Source of the DNA: Luscinia megarhynchos
Taxonomy: Eukaryota > Chordata > Aves > Passeriformes > Turdidae
Assembly (NCBI GenBank): GCA_034336665.1
Contig: CM067568.1
Location: 14,479,983-14,543,982 of the forward strand
Length of the DNA stretch: 64,000 nucleotides
Reading direction: 5' to 3'
The position numbers and the translations under genes were made by a program. This document shows positions 22,316 to 35,100 of this stretch, in pieces (position 1 is the first letter of the stretch; the number at the start of each line of letters is the position of its first letter). The notes beneath the pieces were generated by a model. The model made no database searches. It saw only the letters and a program-made list of their open reading frames with translations, and was not told where the DNA came from.

Positions 22316-23319
22316 CAAATGGCCATGTGTAAAAATAATGGAGCGCTGCATTCTTTATCTTCTGCCTCTTCCCAAGGATAAATGCCTGTATTATTCCCCA
22401 ATTAAAATCCACAGGGAATTGATTTTATGTCAATATCTGTTCAGGACTCCTCCCCTGAAGCTGAAGTCCTCACAGTTTTTACCTTTGCTGTCCACATTTT
22501 CCATTACAAATAGGTGTACAAACTACTCTGTTGCAGTATCTGTGACCTGTGCATGGAAGAACCTTTATCCTCCCTTTCCCAAATGGTTTTTAGTCATCAC
22601 ACTAATAGCAGGAAGAAATATTTCTTTTTCCATTTGCTCATATTGATGTCCTAAATACCACCAGCCTCTCACAGGCCAGGGCCATGAATCCTAAACAATA
22701 GATGCCCTAAGTGACTCTGGTTTGACAAGCATCCAAGAAAAAGAAAAGGGAAAAAAAAGTTTTAAAAAATCCAAGCCTGTGCACTGTTAATGAGGCATCA
22801 TGTGAATGAAGACTGAGCAGTTTGTCAAGTGCCCAAGCTTTTGTTTCCAGACTGGCTTTCCTCTCTGCTGGTTCACCTGGCCATTACACAAGCGAAAACG
22901 CTCGCTCCACCCAGCAGCGCTCGCCTCTTGCACAAGCTGCCTTGCCCTCCAGATTTTACCGTGGGAATTTGGACACCGCGTGGGGATGCCAGAGCAGGTT
23001 AACTCAACCCAGTGAGCCTTGCTGCGCTTGCCAGCTCTGCTCCACACGGCCTCCTGGCTTCTGTGGAGCCTCCCTGCAAACAGTCCCCCACTGCAAAAAA
23101 GATCCCTCCCAGCAGAGTTTCCTTTCCCAAAAAAGCATCACCAGTGATGCTGTGGCCTCTTGCTGGCTCGCTCTCACCTCCCTGCTTGCCCCCAGCATCT
23201 GCAAGGTGGACATAACCCATACTAGACCCATCTCAGCTTGAGAAAAAGAGCTGAAGAGAAGGGAAACACTATGGAAAAGAATTTACTCATCATTCATCAC
23301 AACCCAAAGGGTGGAACAA

Positions 23320-23344
23320 AAAGCAAACAAACAAACAAACAATC
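23320..23344. repeat. (CAAA)n short microsatellite
   Basis: About five CAAA units followed by a short A run. Confidence 0.85.
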
Positions 23345-24100
23345 AAAAAAAAAAATTGCCTGGTTGGGGCAGAAACCAAGCAGCATAGGATAGTCGTATC
23401 TATCATTGATGCAGGTTTTTGCACTGTGCAAATATTCCTTGTGTGATGTTAAATGGTTTTTTGGGGTTTTTTTTTTACAAAGTAAATTCACTCTGGTTTT
23501 TGAGTCCACCTTGTAGGGATAAATGAGAACTTGCTTAGATGTTTATGGCTTTAATGTCTATTTGATCAACTCTGTTAAGATCACAGTTGGGAGGAGGTTG
23601 GGGGTAGTCCTTATTTTTTTCATATTGTGTTTTTTTTTACTTAACTGAATTATGTGGTCTTCCTTCTTCCTTTTCATGCTTCTGACTTGAGGCACATTCC
23701 AAATTCTTTGATTTGTCTGACAGAAAGAGCATGAGAGAATGAAGGCTGGGTGAAAAATGAGTATTGGAGCTCCTACTAAAGCCAACTGCTGCAGTCAGCG
23801 ATGGGATATAACTTGTTAGGGGAGTTACAGCACTTGCTGTAGAGGTCATGCAGAGCTCCAGCACACGAGTGAATAGTTCAAGGCGTTTTGATGCAGAGAA
23901 AAAACAATTAAGATATAACTGCTGCTGACATTCCCCTGAGCCGTTTCATCTCTTACCGCTTAAAAAAATCAGGGAAAAACAAATTATGTGCTTTCAATCT
24001 GAGATTTATATAGGCTGAATTGTTGCTTAGCCTATGAAAAGATCAAAAAGGAGATCTTTGAAGGCAGGTTGCCTACAAAGAACGCTGGACTGTTATTACA

Positions 24101-24118
24101 CCAAAAAAAAAAAAAAAA
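24101..24118. repeat. Poly-A run
   Basis: Uninterrupted A tract of about 17 bases. No retrocopy was recognised before it. Confidence 0.85.
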
Positions 24119-25084
24119 GGTTAATAAGCACAGTTCAGGTCAAAACGTAGGCAAGTGCGTGTGTGCAACAAAGGGTTTGCAAGGGCTGCTTGCTCAGGCG
24201 TTTCAAAGCCGGGCAGCAGGAGGGAAAATCACGGAGCTGGCATCTGGAGCAGCAGCACCGCAGCATTCCACGTGTGCTCCGCTCTGCACTCAGCAACTCG
24301 GTGCAGCTGCCTTGGCTGCAAACTCCTGTGGTCACAGGGATGGCCTGCCTGGGTTTGGGATCCCCTGGCCAAGGACAAGAGGGGATGGGTCCCTCTTTCC
24401 CTCCACCCCCAGCTTCATCTTGTGCCTCCTGGGGAGCAGGTGTTTCAGTCCCTTTTCCCCAGTGATGCCGAAGAGGCTGCAAATAAACACCCTGGGACTG
24501 AACTCCTGGGAGATGATTGCTGCTATGGCTGGGGACAGCAAACGAGCAGCACTCTGAACATTCACCCCACCTCACAGTGTGAGGTCAGCACCGTTCCCAA
24601 ATCCAAGCAGGGCTGGCAATCACCTGTGTGGGTGCTCCTGGCCCTGGAAAAGTGCCATCCATGACTTTAAAGCATCCCTGCGAGATGGAGACCAAAATGC
24701 AGAGCTGCAGCAGTCATGCAGCTCCAGCAAGCCCCTGGCACAGCCTGGCACAAGGAATGCCGCCCCTCGGTCTTGTTCTCCGCCCCTCATCCCCTGAGCA
24801 TCCTTCCCCCACACCTGACCTCATCTGCGGGCGCAGGGCAGGAGGAGGCAGAGGAAGGAGAGGAGGCAGCCCGGGCTCCCTTTGCCACCGCAGCCTCTCC
24901 CAGCACCCAGCCCGAGCAGCGCACGGGGTTTGCTGGGTGCGAGGAGCCCGCAGCAGCATCTCACTGCGGGTCCGATTTCAAAGGCAGCCCTGATGAAGAC
25001 GTCGGGGGAAGGCAGAGCAAACAGACACCGTAATTGCGGTGCGCGCTTTCTCATCTCCGCGGCAAGTTGCAAAATGTGCCGCCT

Positions 25085-25160
25085 CCTCCCTTGTCAGCCG
25101 GGCTTTAATTGGCTTTAATGAAGAGGCAATTACATGATTTAAATTTTTAATTAAAGGGGG
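25085..25160. promoter_or_regulatory. Candidate regulatory element rich in homeodomain-type sites
   Basis: A GC-rich stretch changes abruptly to one containing TTTAATTGG, TTTAATGA, GCAATTACA, ATTTAAAT and TTAATTAA within about 60 bp. This looks like a tissue enhancer or conserved non-coding element. Function is inference only. Confidence 0.35.
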
Positions 25161-25397
25161 TGTTGGTGCAGGGGAGGGGGGTCCGACCCCTTCGAGCCTG
25201 TCAGTGGCTCACAGGGAGGTATCTGGGTATGGTGCAGTAGGGTTCTTCGGGGGCTCCTTCCCCGTCCCCCTGGTCTGGGAGGGCTTCAGGGGGCTCTGGG
25301 CTGACCGGCAGGAGCAGGTGGAAGCCAGATGCCTCCCAGCCATGCTGCTGGCAATTCTAGATCTTGCCCCGGCACCCCGAGGCGAGCTGCAATCAGC

Positions 25398-25435
25398 TTT
25401 TTTTTTTTTTTTTTTTTTTTTTATTTTTTTTCTTT
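25398..25435. repeat. Poly-T tract
   Basis: About 25 T, then A, then more T with one C. Simple low-complexity sequence. Confidence 0.9.
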
Positions 25436-25651
25436 TTGTGCCAGAGCCAGTAGATCAAAGGGGCAGCGAATAGCTTAAAACAAAAAACAAAAAAACCAAA
25501 AAACCCCAACCCCCAAAAAGCAGGCCCTCCCAACACACTGCACCAGCCAGCAACGCCTCCTGGATAAAGTACTGGGTGCTTATTGGCAGGAGGAGCTGCT
25601 AGGGTGGGGTGAGTGTCTGGAAGCTAAAGCAGTGCCGCAATTGGGAGCTGA

Positions 25652-25723
25652 TTTTATTATTTTATTTTATTTTATTTTTATATTCTATATTTTATATTTT
25701 ATATTTTATTTTATATTTTTTTA
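25652..25723. repeat. (TTTTA)n imperfect AT-rich microsatellite
   Basis: TTTTA and TATTT units with interruptions, directly before the ATTCT array. The two form one compound microsatellite. Confidence 0.85.
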
Positions 25724-25727
25724 ATTC

Positions 25728-25827
25728 ATTCTATTCTATTCTATTCTATTCTATTCTATTCTATTCTATTCTATTCTATTCTATTCTATTCTATTCTATT
25801 CTATTCTATTCTATTCTATTCTATTCT
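25728..25827. repeat. (ATTCT)20 pentanucleotide microsatellite
   Basis: About 100 bp of perfect ATTCT units (20 copies), with no interruption visible. The motif is the one expanded in the human ATXN10 locus. Here it is intergenic. Confidence 0.95.
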
Positions 25828-26532
25828 TCATTATATGCCAGGCAGTAGGCAGCAGCCCTGTGATAGAAACATCTTCCCTATGACCCCACACAGTGAGCAC
25901 CAAGGTGGGACTGACCCACCCAGCACATGTGCTCATTTTTCCTGTAGACACCACCTTGTCTGTCTGTGCTAAAGCATGACTGGGGAGGGAAAAATGGAGG
26001 CACGTGGTAGAAATCTCCCTTGGGAAGCAGCAATAATTGCAGGGCCCGAGCTGCTGGCTGAGTCTGTTTTATTGCTCTCTCTGGCAGCCAGGCAGCCGGA
26101 GCTTTGGCCTTGACTTGGTTCCATGTGCTGGGATGCCCTTCCTCATCGTGTTTCAATAAAATGTAATTGCTTTACGACTTCCTCTCGGCAGAGATAAAAA
26201 ATCATTAAGAAGAAAAGCTGGCGGCTCTGCGGCTGCACTGCTCCCTCGTCACTCCCCGGCCACTGCTGCTGGGCTTGCCCTTGGCTTGCAGGGCCAGGTG
26301 CCCCGGGACCACCGAGCTGGCCAGGCATGGCTGGGATGCCCATGGAGCAGCAGCCACAGGCAGGAAGGTGCCAGGCCTGCACTATGGCCAGTGTCACTTC
26401 ACGGACTGCAGCTCCAGGGAGGGCAAGGGTGAAAGAAAAGGGGAGAAAAGAGGGCAAGGTCCTTGTGAGCAAGGAGCAGCTCACCTGCTGGTCAAATATA
26501 GCTGGAGCTGGCTGGCGGCGCTGCGTGGGCAG

Positions 26533-26543
26533 GCTGAGTCAGC
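26533..26543. promoter_or_regulatory. Maf-recognition-like element (GCTGAGTCAGC)
   Basis: Perfect 11-bp core of the MARE consensus TGCTGAGTCAGCA. It could also bind AP-1 or NF-E2-type factors. It sits in otherwise unannotated intergenic DNA. Confidence 0.4.
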
Positions 26544-27100
26544 CCTGCTGCCGGCCAGCCCCGCGCCAGATGGGAGAGCAAGGTCGCCTTCCACCAGGGA
26601 GAAGTGAAACCTGCCTTTTTAAACACCAGGGTGGGAGCTGGGACAGTCAGCACTGAGCCAGCAGCCTCCTCCCTTTGAAGGCCGGGGCTGAGATTCCGCC
26701 GCAGGCTCCCTGCCAGCCCCCTGCAAGCACAGACCTCCTCCCTGCCTTCCCACTTCCTTTGCCCTGGGGTCCCAGATGCTCGACAAAAGCTCATCGCCCT
26801 CGTTACCCGCAGCAATCATCAATCACAGCACGGTTTGTGGAGGGGACTGCTTTACAGTGACCCACAACCTGTTATCTCCCAGAGAAATGCAGTCTGCTCC
26901 CACAGGGACAGCTGCTTCTCCATCCCAGTACCCAGCTTTCTCACGAGATGAAGGCCTTTTCCCCCTTTCATCCCTCATTACTGCTGGATGAGAAATCGCT
27001 TGATCCAAGATGACATGCAGCAACTGCTTGTGAAGAATGAAAATAAAACTGCCTTCCTGCAGTTCAGGCTGGGTGCTGCGTGCCAGCAGTGCTGGCCAGC

Positions 27101-27128
27101 CTCATCCTCATCCTCATCCTCATCCTCC
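27101..27128. repeat. (CTCATC)n hexanucleotide microsatellite
   Basis: About four and a half copies of CTCATC. It produces serine or glutamate runs in spurious open frames. Confidence 0.9.
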
Positions 27129-27353
27129 TCTGTGAGCAGCCATCTCTGTTCCAGCCTGGCCTCACACCCAGCAGCAGAGGAGCAGCAGAAGCAGCGAGCG
27201 AGGCACCAAAGCACGGCAATGGAATGGCTGTGGCTAAAGGGGATTTCTGCCTGCAGGTGTGGTTGTGCTTCTCCTGGCCCTGGTCAACACTCAGAGAGGT
27301 TTCCCATGGAGGAGGCAGGCGGCCCTTGACAGGCGAGTGAAACAGGAGCAGCC

Positions 27354-27388
27354 ATGAGTCACCAGAGATAAAGGCCAAGCTCGTTATC
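27354..27388. promoter_or_regulatory. AP-1/NF-E2-like and GATA site cluster
   Basis: ATGAGTCAC (27354-27362), AGATAA (27366-27371) and TTATC (27384-27388) lie within 35 bp, a spacing seen in blood-cell enhancers. No functional evidence. Confidence 0.3.
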
Positions 27389-28199
27389 AGCCCTGGGAGA
27401 GGCTGGGGCTGGGCGTGCTGCGCAGAAATGTGCTCAGAGGCCAGCCAGAGCCAAAAATCCCGGTGGCACGGACACCCCCGCCCAGGGACCAGCCCAGGGG
27501 CCGCTGTTTTATTCTCCCATTGCCCATTTCCCAGCAGCATCCGGCGGTGATGATGGGTTTAGTGGTGCCAAGTGGCGCCGACAGGGTGGCTAAATGGGTG
27601 TTAAATGATCTGTGGGTGCTGCAGCACCCACACGGCTCCCACAGGGCGCTTGGCTGCTGTCACGCATTGCTGGAGCATCCACAGAGAGTCCTGTCCTTCA
27701 CTGCTGGAAATCAAAACCTTTTTCCTCCTGCTCTTCTCACATAGCTTCTCGCTTGAAGGTTTCATGGAGATGTGCCTGTGGGAGTCCAAAAAGGCTTTTA
27801 GAAAGGCCTTGGCAATGAAAAGGAGCTGGCAGTGTCCGTGTGGAAACTCCAGCCTCGTTTTCCAGAACTTTGGCCAAACGTGTGATTTGCTATTTGTGTG
27901 CTTTGGTTGCTGCTCCTGCAAGCAGGCAGAGCCATGGACATGCACTCCCTTCTGAGAGCCCTGCCCTGGCCTCTGACAGCCCTCCCCGGCTCTGCGGCAG
28001 CCACGGATATCCCAGTTCTGGCCAGGGCTTTCCAATTATGGGAAATGTGTCCGGCTCCGTGCCTGACTCCCGCTCCAGTAAGGCTGGAAGAATGGCTTAG
28101 TCATCCTGGCTGCCTGCCAAGCCCTCTAACTCGCTTTGCTCCCTTTGGAGGTCATTTCCGTGCTCCAAAGGCCAGCGGGATCCGCACTGCCAGTGCCCC

Positions 28200-28300
28200 A
28201 TAGCCGATAAATGGATTGAGGAAACGGGGAACTTAAAGCAGCTTATCCCTGCTGTGGCAACCGTGGTTACAACACCTCCAGGGAAGCTCAGATAAACCCA
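28200..28300. promoter_or_regulatory. GATA and RUNX-like site cluster
   Basis: Within 100 bp there are CCGATAAA, CTTATCCC and CAGATAAA (GATA type) and a GTGGTTAC (RUNX type). Candidate enhancer by motif density only. Confidence 0.3.
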
Positions 28301-28514
28301 GCCGGGGTGGTAAATGCCAGTCAGTTCCACCTGTCCTTGGCTGAAGAAAAGACCCCTCTTCTAAAGGACACCAGTAATTTGGGATTAATAGCTAAGATTT
28401 TGTGATATTTGTCCCAGGCAGCTGTCAGCGATTACCCCGCTCAGGAAAGGGGTTTCTGTGTTTCAAGCTGTCACAGTATTAGCAGTGTTAGAGAGGTCCT
28501 GAGCTTTCGGATCA

Positions 28515-28522
28515 ATGCAAAT
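28515..28522. promoter_or_regulatory. Octamer motif ATGCAAAT
   Basis: Perfect POU-factor octamer in a GC-rich intergenic region. A single motif can arise by chance. Confidence 0.25.
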
Positions 28523-29107
28523 AACTTCCCCCCACCCCTGCAGCTGTACCAGAGGCTGGGATGGAGCCCCACTGAGCTGACAGAGGGGAAAATGTGGGAG
28601 CCAGGTTCCAGGGGAAACCACTGGGAAGAGGGGAACAAAACTGCCCCAAGTAAAGCAGCAGGATGCCCTTGGCTGAGCACAACATTCTGTTGTGCATCTC
28701 TGTCCTGCTCCCCCCGATCCTCTGTGCCATGGCTGCATCCCCCTGGCTCATCATTCCAGGGCTTTAACCTGGGCTGCCCTGCCCCCAGGGAAATCTATTT
28801 TTGGCTTATCCCGGGGAGCAGAGCCTGGCCAAGGTTATGTGCCAAGTACCCTCATTTCCTCCTCTTAACAGCCTCCCTGCTTTATCACAAACTTTCTCAC
28901 TTCATCTTTTTTTCCACTCGTAAAGGCTGCAGTCACTGGGCTCCCACACTGCCCAGGGCCACCAGGCCACCAACTCAAACCCATCTCCTAAAACACTGGC
29001 TTTTTGCTCCCTCCACCAAACACACAGAGGTTTCTTCAAACCCATTTCTCCCTGCCACCAAATTATAGTTTTTCTAACAGAGCAGGAGAAAAATAATAAA
29101 TCCTCAG

Positions 29108-29117
29108 CCTTTTATGG
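29108..29117. promoter_or_regulatory. CArG box (CCTTTTATGG)
   Basis: Exact match to the SRF consensus CC(A/T)6GG. Isolated, so weak support for function. Confidence 0.25.
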
Positions 29118-32100
29118 CTTAGGATTTCCCTTTCACACCTCCTGGCTCAGGCAAGCAGCACAGGGACCACCAGGAGGAGAACAACAGCATCCCTGATGCT
29201 TGCCCAGCCCCAGCCCCAGCTCTCAGCCTGGTGGGACATGCCCTGAGCTACTCATTGCAAATATTTGCCCAGGTGGGGCCAGATGTTTGAGTATGAGATG
29301 GGCTGAGTAACAGGCAGGAAAGAAGAAAGTTTGACTTTTCCATTTTAGCCCCATTAGCAAATATTAACTCGAGGAACAAGCAGACTCCTGCTATCCCCTG
29401 CCACACAAGCCACGAGGCAGAGGACAGGTACAAATTGGGAGGCACGTGGAGCTTATAAACACCAAAATCCACAGCTCAGGACTACTGAACTCACCCCAAA
29501 GCTTTTCATTTGGTGGTAGGAGTGGGGAGACAAATCAGTGACAGGTGAGATCTGGGAAAACCAATCAGAACTGGAAAAATGCACATTGTTGATTTTCATT
29601 CTTCATTTTATCCAATTTTTTAGGATTTTTTTTTCTCCCTCATGGCTTTCAGATGTCACTGAAAGACCTGAAGTTGACGCCTAGAGAGTATTTTTTGCAT
29701 TTTAATCCACCATATGAGACACCTGTTTCCCTCCAGCTTTCCTGAGCACTGCCAGCCAGGCAACAGAGCATCCTCAGCTCCTGCTGGATGCACCAGCAGA
29801 AACCTGGCACAGGGTAATGGCAGCAGTGGAAACACTGGAAAGGAGGTAAGAGCCTCAGGAGAGGACAGAGCAGAAAAAAATCCTAAACCCTCATCTAACT
29901 GCTTCCCTTCACACCTGCCACAGTGTCCTGGCCTCAGAAAAAGTGGCAGCCACAGCACAATGTAAAACACAGTATCAGCTCTGCCACCTGGCCTGCCACA
30001 CACACCCCAGCTGTCCAGGAGGGAAAGGGTGCTGGCTCCCACAGCCTGGCCCTGGCCACTTCTGGGAAAGATGCACTGGAGGAGCTCTTTTTGATGTCTT
30101 CCCAGCCCTCCTGAGACAGGAAACATCCCAAAGCTGGACAGTACCATGACCTTATATTCCCCCCAACTCCCTGAAGTTTGCTGATGTAGTGGTTAGGCAG
30201 TCCTGTGATCCTTTTCAGTGTTTACTCTAAAAGTTTTTATGCTGTTAAAAAAAAAATAGGCAAAATTCAGACTGTGGGGGCAGGAGGATGTGCCCATCTC
30301 AATCCTGTGCTGCCAGGACAGCCAGGTGAGGGCACGGGTCACTCTGACACCTGTGTGACACAGGACCTGCCAGTCTCCACACAGGGATAACGAGGGACAA
30401 AGCTGGTTAAAAGTCACTTCCCAGATCTTGGCAGATTTCGAAAGGACAGGTAATGTGGGGCAGTGACCTTCAGCATGCAATGTCAGCATATTTCTGCAAA
30501 GCCTGGCCCTTCACAACCTCCAATAAAAGCACAGCAGGGTAATAAAACAGTGGCTGGCAGCAGGCAGGCAACGTCAGGCTGAATGGCACGAGCTGAAACC
30601 ACCAGGGACTTCCTATGCAAAGAGCTCATCAGTGTCAGCCCAGGCTGAGGTCTCAGACATTTATTAATGCTGCTGAAAATAAAGATATCCCAAATATTTG
30701 TCCCAACAGATTTAGTATGAGAAGTTGAACGCTTCAGTGGGAGAATGTCCCGTCCTTTTAAAACTGTGAGCTGTAGCCTAAACAATCCTGAGCTCACTGG
30801 ACATGGGAAAATGTTGACGCCACTCAGAGGGGTCAGTAAATAACCCCAGAGTTCAGGGCAGTGCTTGGCAAGCCACTGGCTGGGCTTTCCACTCCCTTGG
30901 CAGAAGGGGAAGTACTGAGTCACCATGTGGCAGCCCTGCAATGGGGCTCTGTCCTCCCCAGTGACATCTCAGGGTATTCATGGATCTCTGTGATATTCAC
31001 CAAGCTGCTTGGTGAAGATCATTGTGAGAACAGCCTGTACCAAGGTCTACCAGCCTCTAAACAGCAGTCCTGGACAAACCCAAACTGTGGGGTCAACACC
31101 TTCCTCAGCTGCACAAAGATGCATCCAGGCTCCTCCAAGCTACACTGGGATCTTGCAGCAACTTTTTTACCTGTTGTATTTCTGCCAAATGGGCTTGAAA
31201 TTGGACCAAGAGGTTCAAAGATATGTGTATTAGGAGGGGCACCCACAGCTCAAAAGACCAGATAACACAAGACTTCTTTTTCCATTTTTATTTCAATAGC
31301 CAAACTAAACACCTACACAGCATCCAAGAGTGGGGAACACACTACACACACAGTCATGCCCAGGCTGCTGGGAAGAGACAGAGCAAAACAGCCCCTCTCC
31401 CCCCAGTTTTTAATCCCAGTATGGAGCTCAAGCAGGTTTGATTTGGCACATTCCCACCCTTATTTGGCTGTCTGCTGCAGAGCACTGCCAAGGACCGGCT
31501 GACGGGAAATGACATCTTTTCTTCCCAGCCCCTCACAACTGCTCCATGACTGTCTGCAGCAGTTTACAACATGTAATGGTAACACACTGACTCAGTGGGA
31601 TGAGACATTTCAAGCTTCTCAGGAAAAGAAGAGACTTAGTCAGATAAATATTAGTAAATTGAGCAAGCTGGGCTACGTGCTATTGCTGATTAATCCATGG
31701 CTTGCGTATGGTACAAGAAAAGGGATCTCACAGATTGAGCAAAGATGCTTCCTCTCATGCCCTTGTTTAAATTGACCCAGCCTTGCTGCATATCATTTAC
31801 TGTAATCACCTAGCAAACAGCCTTGGTGGCCTGAATTCATCCCCCTGGCTGAGACCTTCCCACGTGAACTGCCCCTAAGAGCTTTTTCACCTGAGCTTGT
31901 CCATCTTGGAGCAATGTACCTGAGCTCCCTCTGTGTTCATGGAAGGAGCTGAACACCCCCAAGGGAGACTGAGCCCCCTCCCAGGGCATCTCCATTATGG
32001 GCAGCTGGCCCTGATGTGCTCCACACCCCTCCAGGAGGTCCTGCCCACAGAGGGACTGGCACCCACCAGCTCACCAGTGGAGTTTGGGGCAACAATTCGT

Positions 32101-35100
32101 CACAGGACATTTCTGAAGGAAGAGAATAATAAGGAACTATAGCCAAAAACTTCCCAGAAATACTGGATCAGTCTGGAAAAAAACCCCCAAAACCCCAAAC
32201 ATTTTAAGGAGTATAAAGATGTGAAAAAATGGAATAAAATGGGAAAAACATGACAAAGCTCTGCTTATTACAGACCTTCCCCAGTAACAACCCACAGTTT
32301 TAGTTTACAGCTATTTAGGGTTTTTTGAGTACAAGTTTCCTAGGATACCCAGTGGTCACTATACTGAGCTCCAGCTAAAAGTGCCTGTGGATACAGCTAC
32401 GCCCTAATATAAACATGGAGGGCAGCAATTTACAATGCCAGACCATATGTTTCTCTGTTACTAATCGACTTCAGCTGCCAGGATTACAGTGTCAGTCCTG
32501 TAAACCAGCTTTTCCCCCTACAGATGTCATGTTGAAGTCATTATAATAAAAGCAATTTTACAGCCTTCAGTCTCCACTTCCCTCTGCTGCTGGGGAAGCC
32601 TGCATTAATGCTTGCAGAATTAGGGGTCCCTCTCCAGGGACAGACCTCTGGGAGAGAAGATGCAGGGCTCCAGGATTACAGAGGGACAATGGGAATAAAC
32701 CCAAGACAGCTGCAGAAATGCCAGTCCCTGCAATGGCTAATAGCTGCAGCAGGAGCTCGTTTTGGGAGGGAGATGCAATATCGGGGCCAGCTGGAATCCT
32801 TGGTGGGATAAACGCATGGCTAAATCCCACAAAAAGGGCAGCAGGTCGTACTGATGGGCACGTGGGGAGAGCTGCCCGTGGAGTCAAATTGAGAAAACTC
32901 CCATTTTTGGGGCATTTTTGCCCGGTGTGATCCCTATCCATCCTCATCCTTGACCTCAAAGCACGGGCTGCTGCCGGCAGCGCCTGCATGGCTGCAGCGC
33001 TGTGTTGCCATGACTCACGTAGCTAAGGCAACCCGATGTTGCCAGCAGCAGGGTACACGACGCCTCACCCTCGGAAAGGATGATCAAACCCCTCCTCTGG
33101 AGCGGGCACTCACTGCAGGGAGGGTGTCATGGCACAGCCACCAGCCCACCCATCAAGGCTGAGTGTGGCCACCCCATCCCACACCCAAAAAAATCCCCAA
33201 CACACGCTCACACGGGTACAAGCATCCCCTCCCAGCAGCCAAATGCTGTTCCCTTCTCCTGGGAGGGGGATGAAGCCACACTTCCGTGCCAAATTGCCAT
33301 TTAGGCTTTTAAAAATGCCCCTTGTAGATTGGAAATTGCTTTGGGGCAAAGCAGAGAGTGGTGCCAGCATCCCTGGCGAGTGTGGGAAGAGGGGGATGCC
33401 ATGTGGGACAAGGCTCCTCTGACTGAATCTGTCTGCTTCCCATCACCTTCCTCTGGTTCACACTCCCCACTGTGATATTTCCCCCCTCTTTCTAAGAGCA
33501 GAGACAAATTCCTAAATTTATGAGATTCCTGGAGATGTTCTGCGTTTGGGGGCAAGGGAGGGTCAGTGTCTGTGACTTTATATTAAAGGCAGCCATGGTA
33601 GTTGTGTCTGGGAGCTCACACAACGTTGAGGTACAGCCACGGTGATGTGCTGGGTTGCAAGAAAAAAAATTCCCTCTTTCTCTCACGGTAACACAACTAA
33701 ACAACGAAACCCAAACTAAAGGGAGTGACAGGTTCCTCCCAGCTGCCAGCCCCAGCTTGGACAGAGGCAGCAGCAGCACCTGAGCTGCAATCACCCAAAG
33801 CTCCCATTAGCTGCAGCTTGGCCCTTAATTATCGAGGCCATCCACTACCTACACGGACTCACACCACCCTGTGACACTTGTCCCTGGCTTTGGTGCCAGG
33901 CTACGAGGCAGGGCTGCATCACATCTCTTACCCCTCTCCCCAGGTGCTGAGATGAAACCCTGCTGTCAGCTCTTCACCTAAGTTATTAACTCTTATTGTT
34001 TAAAAAAATAGGGCAATATAAATATTTTTTCTTTCCTCAAGCAAAACTAATGCTCTAGACTTGTATCAGCAGTGACCAGCCACCACGGCATGCACTAGGA
34101 TTAGGGCTGTGCTGCTTACCTGTAGGTAATTGCCAGGTTTCCTGGACCAGATTGCTCTGAGCTCCTTGCAGCTCTCCATTCTTTCCTGAGAAATGCTCCT
34201 GTAGGAGATCGCTCCTGATTTGGCTCTGCTGCCCACTTTGGATCCAGCTACAGTCATCTTTGCTTTCTGTCTCAGTAAATGAGATTAAATTTTAAAACCT
34301 ACTTTATGGAATTTCTGCATGGTCACAATGGCAGAGACCCTATGGTACTTTAATATGCTGGACTTTTTCTTTTTATCCACTTAACTAACCCATCTTAGGT
34401 AAAAATGTAGAGCTTTCATACAATGGACATGTGTTCAAAACTAGGCTCCCTGTTCAGAACTTTTTCCACTGTGAGCAATATTTTCACTTTTTTTCTTTTC
34501 TTTTTTTTTCCTAGCAGTTTTCTATTTTGGCCAGCATTAAGGCAAGTATACTGAGGTGACAGCTGGGGGAAGCTTTTAATATTTCAAAATGATGGATAAA
34601 TGCACAAGAAAAATCACCCAGATGAAAGCAAAAGCAGAAAGACAGAGACCAAAGTGGTCTGCTGACCCTGCATCTACAGATACAAGTTTCATTTAAAAGG
34701 AAATTCAGGTTCTTTTACTGGAACTTTTGAAGCAAGGTGTGCACAAACAAGCCAAGTCCTGTAGCCTTTCCACACCAGGAGCCTTCCTCCAGATGTTCCT
34801 GACTTGCTGCCTGGGATTTTTTTTTTTCCTTTTTTGAAGTGGCGTCCCATTTCCTGTGCACAAAGACTATTCCCTGTTTCATTTTGGGGCCAAATTGAAA
34901 ATATCCTTATGATTTCTGCTTAATATCCAGCACTGCTCCTGGCTGGCTCCAGTTCCCTTATTCTTACAGGGCCTTTGGGTCAGAGAGTGGTTTTACAGAG
35001 CAGACCAGCATCTGCCCTGAAAATGTAGATGTGCAGCCCAATTGTAAATCAAGCCCTTACTGAAACAAAATAAATCACACTGAAAAGTGGGATGCAGTGT

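Noticed and set aside
24069..24664. Overlapping open frames of 146-169 residues on both strands
   Set aside because: Long frames on both strands at once are typical of GC-rich non-coding DNA. No recognisable domain or splice structure.
28409..29068. Longest open frame of the intergenic region (219 residues)
   Set aside because: Composition follows local base content, no known domain, no promoter or poly(A) context in support.
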